From Nematopogon swammerdamellus (Eukaryota > Arthropoda > Insecta > Lepidoptera > Adelidae), in the NCBI GenBank assembly GCA_946902875.1, contig OX336345.1, forward strand, positions 10,881,395 to 10,945,394: 64,000 nt of DNA, read 5' to 3'. Positions 37,501 through 45,000 of the stretch are shown in pieces. The notes below the pieces were generated by a model. It made no database searches. It saw only the letters and a list, made by a program, of their open reading frames with translations, and was not told the DNA's origin. A program made the translations under genes and the position numbers. The stretch's first letter is position 1, and every line of letters starts with the position of its first letter.

Positions 37501-40500
37501 TAGATGTACATAACTACTGGCAATTCGAATTACCACTGGTTAAAACTTGTGAAACGAATTATTGTTCATATGCAAGGTCAAAGTAGTGTTGTGCTATGAG
37601 AGCTTCGACAAGAATATCGATTGAAAACTTGAATGATCTTTTAATTTCCAAACTACATATTGCAAACACATATGGCTCGAATAACGAAGCCACAGTCAGG
37701 GTTATTGAGTCGTGTAACGAAACGATACCGTCATTGCTGTAGGTGGTGATCCACGGGTTCAACGACAATGCACAGAGTGCCATCCCCCTGGGCATAGCAC
37801 GCGCTTACGGAGAGAAGAAAATGTTTAACGTGTTGCTGGTGGATGCTGGAGACATCATCAAGGAGAGGTATGTTGATGATCATTGATCATACATACCTAC
37901 ATATGTATCGGGAATGCTCAGGGGGTATGAACAATAATTTGGCAGGTCCCCTTATATTGTAACTACATCTACTTCATTTGGAATATGTACACCATATCCT
38001 CAACATTATCGAACAAGTTTCGAAGTTGAAAAAATAAGCAACTTCTTTGTTTGATTTTTTTAGGGAATACCAAAAAAAAAAATGTTTGTCGTCTCCATAC
38101 AATTCAGCAGTATGTAACCAAATTGTCGGAATGGTGATTTGATTTTAAATAAAAAAAAAATTATAAGAAAAACTTGCTTAAACCACACCGAAGTTTTTCT
38201 GATAAATCTCAAGACAGTGCTTGCACTGTTATTAAATTGAAAAATATGAAATATGAAAATGGACTTTCAGCTTTCTATAACACAACAGGCACTAGAAAGA
38301 GGTTTTGGAACCTGTGCCCCCAGATTACGTATCCGTGACTGTAATCGGTAAATCCGTGATATCGGGCACCTAACTCGAAATTAACTAATAAATATCTAAT
38401 GTAAGGCTACAAGCATGCTACAAGCATGGATGGCTACAAGGATAAGAACTGAATATTTGTGCGAACCGTAATAATCAATCTGTCAAAAGTTTTGGCAGGT
38501 CGTTATTAGTTGTCTAGTTGTCAGCTACACGTGCGTGTCTTCCTACTCCTATTAGGATGTGTGTACTTGCTTAGGAGTTGCTCGATTTATATGTTTCTTA
38601 GCCATTTAATCTAGGTATCTATATAAAATAGTTATAATATTGTGTCGGCTCCGGTGTCCCGAGCGCATTAATTAAAGCAAGGTGCGGGTAAGGTCGAATC
38701 TTCAGTGAGAATTTCAACTATCCGAAGGCGGCCCAACCCAGTTAAATTCGTCTCTCGACCTTATGCAGACGTTGTCTACCAAGCCTCAAATGTACTCTTT
38801 AACATTAAATACTTCGCAGTCAATATCTATTGGTCCCCATGTCCTGACAGATCTTATGTTGTAGGTGTTAACCTTCACTATGTAAGTTACTTTATTTGAC
38901 AGGTACCTGCAGTCGGTGTACTATGCACGGCTGCTGGGGCGACGACTCGCGAACTTACTCGCGAACCTCGAGAATCACGGCGCAAGCGCAGACGACATGC
39001 ACGTGATCGGCATCAGTCTCGGCGCACACGTCGCCGGCTGGGCGGGGAAATACTTCCACAGGTATAAGGCCAGGTATGTTCATTTTCGAACCTTCACATT
39101 ATGTTTTCTTCTACTTCGATCACTTCCGCCATATTAGATTATTTTAAATTTTTTGAAATAAATATAATACTTTATTTGAAATAAAATACTTGAAAATTAT
39201 TAAATCTAGACTTAAAAATAATTGAATTAACTATAAAAATAAATCTAACTATAAATAAAAATAATCGTCCATTAGCATGGTCCCCATGACTAAAGCGGCG
39301 TTCCCCCTCTGGATCGCCAGGCTGATCCGCTGGTTGGAATGCACCCGGGCACATCGGTGCCAACCCCAGACGCCTCAATGAGTAGTTTTATTTTCCAAAT
39401 AAAATTTCTTGGAAAAACTGATCGCATCCGCGCTCCATGCACCAAGAGTCTACAGCAAAGGCCACAAAAAGTTGTTCTTGAGTTGGTTGTATTTGGTATG
39501 TTTAACCGATAATTTTTAGATAATTTTACGTATAAAATTGTATTTTAAAATTTGAAAAAAAAAACATGAAATTTACAGTCTACACTTTTTCACATATGAC
39601 ATCTACTTGCCGTAACTATGAAAACATATTTTTTCAGTCATTTTCTATCGACTCACTGTGGACTATTACCTAATCTGTGGCTGTGGCCGTAATGATTATC
39701 AATAGCTATATGTTATTTCTTTATAATATAAATCATATTATCATCATAGAAGATTATAATATAAATCATAATTATTATCGTCGAATAAAGTAAGTACCTA
39801 AGGGCGAGGCCGAAGGCCGAGCTGCGTTTAGGAAGACGATAAACCTTATCGAAGAAAGTAAGTAACTAAAGGTAAGGCCGAAGGGCGAGTTGCGTTATAG
39901 TAGGTTTTGCAAATTAACACACCATAAATAAACAAATTCCACTGAAATTCCTAAAACATTCAGTTACATTTCATTCAATAAATACCTATTGTTGGTTTAG
40001 GATAAATATTCCAAGGCTGATGGCCCACACCGCGCCGCGGCTCGCCACCCGGCTCACGGCGCGCTAGGCTAGGCTAGGTCGTGGGAGACTGGCTCTTGCT
40101 AAATCATTCTAAACAATTGTATACTTAGGCAGAGGCTTTCGCAAAGTCTGCGGTCGCCTCTGAAACGTATTGGGAAACGTTATCATTGAGATATAATTAA
40201 ATTGTCTTTGCCTTTGCGAAAAACTTTATGACTGTCATATATCCAGGGGCTGTCAGAAAAATTATTTGTAACCAGTTGAAACTACTTTGCCGTCAACCAA
40301 ATGGTTGACGGCAAAGTACCATACAACATACATACAAACCGTTATTCTGAATCCCGGGAATCGGGGTAAGCATAGTAATCGATGTTGTGCTGCAAGAACC
40401 ACTCACACTCACCCTCATCCATATACACTATTATATTATTATAAATCATACATAAGTATCATACACACGCACTGAAACACTTTCGTCATTCATTCATTAT

Positions 40501-42049
40501 AGTTACCTACATATACTTACCCACATACATACACATACATACATAAGCACTCATAAAAATAATTTCTATACTTATTTGTACATACATTAATTATTTTTTT
40601 CTCTTTTTGGAGAACCGACCGAGAAAACGGGTTCGAGACGTCACAAACGAAAGTCCAGTGTCTCGACCTGAGCAACAAAAATTAAACAATCCTGTGAAGG
40701 GAACATGTTTTCACTTTATTTTCACGCAAATTGTTATCATGTTGTATGTACCATGTTTCTTTATTTAATAAATTATTTGAATTTGAATTTGAAAGAACTC
40801 AGATGAATTACAGTACAACACCGACCACCAAGCTTAGCAAAGTATTAGGACAAGAAAACTAACAAGCAGCCACTAAATTACGAATGTAGTTACCTATGTG
40901 TTCGTGACTCTGAAAGGATCGTGGCAAGGTGAGAGGTGGGTACCTGTCACTCTTTAGCACGGCATCTTGTCCTTATCCGCCCATAGTTGCTTTTTAAGGC
41001 ATGCACGGTAAGAGATGCAATGGGTCTTTTCCTTTTCAAACCGAGCCACACCCAGTGCAAACAAGCCTGTTAACGTGAAAACGATTTGGTTGCTGTCGGT
41101 CCAGCTGCAGCTAATATTGCCAGGAATAATTTGAAGCTTTTGGACGTGATTCTCCTCAAAGTATCTCGATACTGCAACATACTAGGTGTTTGAGAGTTGG
41201 TGTTGTTGTAGAGAACGCAACGAGATACGCCAAGTCGTTTAGGAGCTACAGACTGTGACAGACGGACGAACACAGACTGACAGACATCTGACCGATTTTA
41301 TTACTAAGTCCCTCCCAGCATCACCATCACACCCAAGCGGCGGGTGACCCGAGTGGTTTGGGCATCGGCTTCTCAAGCGGGAGGTCCGAGGTTCGAATCC
41401 GGTCGGCGTGTACCAATGAGTTTATTCTGATGAAAAAATTTACGTGCATACCTACACCCGCTGCTTCACCGTTCGGAACCGGTGTAAAACTGTAGGTCCC
41501 TTCCCTTGCCCCTTACTAGGTGGTAGGCTCAAATTGTAGCCGACTGGGTTGGTACCACCGTACTGGATGTAAGATGGCCGCATAGCAGCCTCGGTTGTGT
41601 TCTCTAGTCCAGTATAGCCAGCAATCCAGGGAAGTCTCCGGTATGGCACCTACCTTCTCGGAGGTATTGAGATACTGTCTAGTCAAAGCATGTGCTTTGG
41701 CCCCTCTGACTCAGCCACCCATACCGGATTACATAAAAAAAACCACCTACGGCACCCCAAAAACTTCAAAACTTAGTGTAGATTTTTTTTATTGACAGCG
41801 CGACTAATGGCGCCTAGCCACTCATAATGTGTCTAATGACGCCCATGGACATTCGGTCGTATGCGGGGTTACGAATGCCTGACGGGGATCAAGCTTTTCA
41901 AAGTTTCGGATGGGGATTAAGACATGAGTAGTTGAGTGCATCATCCTAAATAGTAGTCGGGTAATAAAGATATGTTTCTACGGCCGTGTAACGTAAATCA
42001 ATATAATATGAATATGCATATAACTCGAGTACCGCTTTCTCTATTTACA

Positions 42050-42080
<31 letters not shown>

Positions 42081-45000
42081 GGTTTTCACGGTTACATTCT
42101 GTCAGTACTCAAGATGGTTTTAGGCTATAAATCATAACGCTACGTCATTGGCGGCCTGAGCTGTGAGCAAAAAGTCACGCGTAGCGAAACCGTGGACAAG
42201 AACTAGTGTGCCATAAATGCTAGAGTACCTACGTAGCCAAGAAAAATAGAATTTTCTTTCGTTTACATATTCTCGTACCATTCACATAGTATACTTATAG
42301 CACATTTATATTATTTAAAGCAATCGCTGCGATCTAGTGCCCCGCCTCTGTCCTTGAGTAACTGTACTAAAATAAAGTCTGTCGACTTAATTTTAGTCGT
42401 GCTACCAATTTTTCTTTTATCGGTTAACTTAATTATAGTTACTTTTAGACTATTAAGTCACTTGTAGTGCTAGAACACAAATTATGGTTTATAAATAAGT
42501 AGCCCTGATTATGTATATTCGAATACATCGTGATTCGAATGTTATCGAAATACTTCCGTAACTTAATTTAACATTACTAAAATGTTATTGGGCCAATGCA
42601 TATTTCAGTCAAATCGATAAACCTTGCTTACGTTCCATGGTAAAGCGTTTAATGTTTACTTTATAATTAGGTATCGTATAACGATCGACTAACGACCACC
42701 TACGGTCTACCACTACGCACAATACGAGTGCGATGCGTTCGATGAAACTTAGAATAGAATAGAAACTCTTTATTGCATCCAATTGAAAGAAGAACAGTAC
42801 ACGACAAGAAACCCGAAATACAGGAGTGTGCAAAGGCGGATACAAGTGATTTCTTCCAGTCAACCTTAATGAGTTACGGAAAAGGAAATAGCGCTCTTCC
42901 AATAAATTTTAATACATTTTTTTAATCCGGTATGGGTGGCTGAGTCAGAGGGGACAAAGCACATGCTCCGCCCAGCCAATATTACCTCCGAGAAGGCGGA
43001 TACCATACCGGAGATTTTCCTTTAAATTGCTGGCTATACTGGACTAGAGGAGAACACAGCCGAGGCTGCTATGCAGCCATCTTACATCCAGTAGGTATGG
43101 GTGTAAGATGGCCACATAACCTAACCTAATGATCTAGGTACCAGTTCGGCTAAATAGACCGTTTCTGTTTCAGATATTAGACAGACCCGTTCTGCGTATT
43201 TCATTCGCAGTTATCTATTTTTAGTAACTGGGAATAAGTAGGTATTAAATATAACTTTCCATGAACGATTTGAACGCGAACACCCTCACGCAACTTGTTT
43301 GTTTCCCACAGGCGGCTGGGTCGGATCACAGGACTAGATCCGGCTGGTCCGTGCTACACCTACGCCGACGGGGAACTACGTCTCGACCGCAACGATGCCG
43401 AATACGTTGACGTCATTCACGTGAACAGGTACATAGCTTTCACTAATATTCCTCGTCGATACAGCGCGTTTTTTGTTGTTGTTGCTGGTGCTAAGTTAGC
43501 TAAGTGATCAAAAGTTCAATTTCAGAACAGTGGCAATACGTAGTAATTTCAAGCTTGGTGGTAGACTTAGGAGATACAGACAAATATAGGAACTTATTGC
43601 CCTGGCAGCGGCCGGACAGGTAGAGTTCCGTTTTTAGGGTCCTGTAGCCAGCACCGCTGGCAGAGAACGTATAAAATCGTTCAAATTTATGTTTGTCTGT
43701 CTGCCTGCCTGTCTGTCTGGCACAGATTGTAACTCGTAAACGGCTCGAGCGATCTTCATGAAGCTTGAATTGAATTTAAGCGGTTAGCAAACTCAGGTAA
43801 AAACCAAGTTTAAAATAAAAACACCAATTTTATAGTTATGTTTATATCCATCCAGCGGGGTAATGCCGCAAGTGTTCTAGAAACATTTGAAAATGCCCCT
43901 TTTTATGATAGTTATTTTAATGTTTGTTAGGTAGTTTTATTTCTTTAGTTATTAGTATTACTTTTTTATATTTTTAACCGACTTCAAAAAAGGATGAGGT
44001 TCTCAATTCGAATATATATATATTTTTTTATGTTTGTTACCTCAAAACTTTCGACTGGGTGAACCGATTTTGAAACTTCTTTTTTTATTTGAAAGCTGGT
44101 GCTTCCCGTGTGGTTCCATTTTAATTTGGTCAAGATCGGATCGGAAAGTGAGGCGGAATCGCGAGGCCGACGGCCGAGCGATTCCGCCGAGTACATTAAT
44201 AGCAAAAAAAAAAAAAATAACTGAAATAAAAAACTATTTCAAAAAATATAAAAACCGCCTTCAAATATGTATGAAATAAAAAAAAAATCGATCCGCCGAG
44301 TACATTAATAGCAAAAAATAAAAAAATAAAAACTGTGAAATAAAAAACTATAAAAACCGCCTTCAAATATGTATGAAATAAAAAAAAATCTAACCCTAGA
44401 GTTGAAGGCGGTGCTAAAGAAGACTTTCTTTCATGCATCATTTTTGCTTGCTTTACGAGACCGCACCGCCTTCAACTCTAGGGTTCGATTTTTTTTTTAT
44501 TTCATAGGTTTTTGAAGGCGGTTTTTATATTTTTTTAAATAGTTTTTATGTAAATAGAGTCTACTAGATAGATAGATGGAAGGTATATTTATAAGGTTTT
44601 GATTTAGGTTTATTTACTTTAGTTTTTAATGTATAGTTAGTCATTAATTTTGTTTTATAGTTTATTATGATTTTACTGATGTAATTCTCTATTTATATTA
44701 ATAAATACTTTAGGTTGAATTGTATATCCTTGAAATGGTCTTAAATAGCCTAGATTGCTGCTTTGTTTTGAAGAAAAACATTCCACTGATAAAATTTTAT
44801 TGATAGAAATATATAAAATTTGCTCTGTCCGAGGCGATTATTAAAAAAAATCAGAAAATAAAGTTCTGTGGTCAATATAATGTTTTTTTTATGTAAACCA
44901 ACATGGATGGCTGTGCCGAGGGACCAATGGTATAGTCGACAGAGCCAAAAAACACCTCTCCTCGCGAAACCGCGCTCAGTGAGGCGCCATGCCAGCAGAT

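Noticed and set aside
41338..41412. Functional tRNA-Ser/Leu gene
   Set aside because: It has boxes A and B but runs straight into a SINE body with a poly(A) tail, and the cloverleaf is imperfect.
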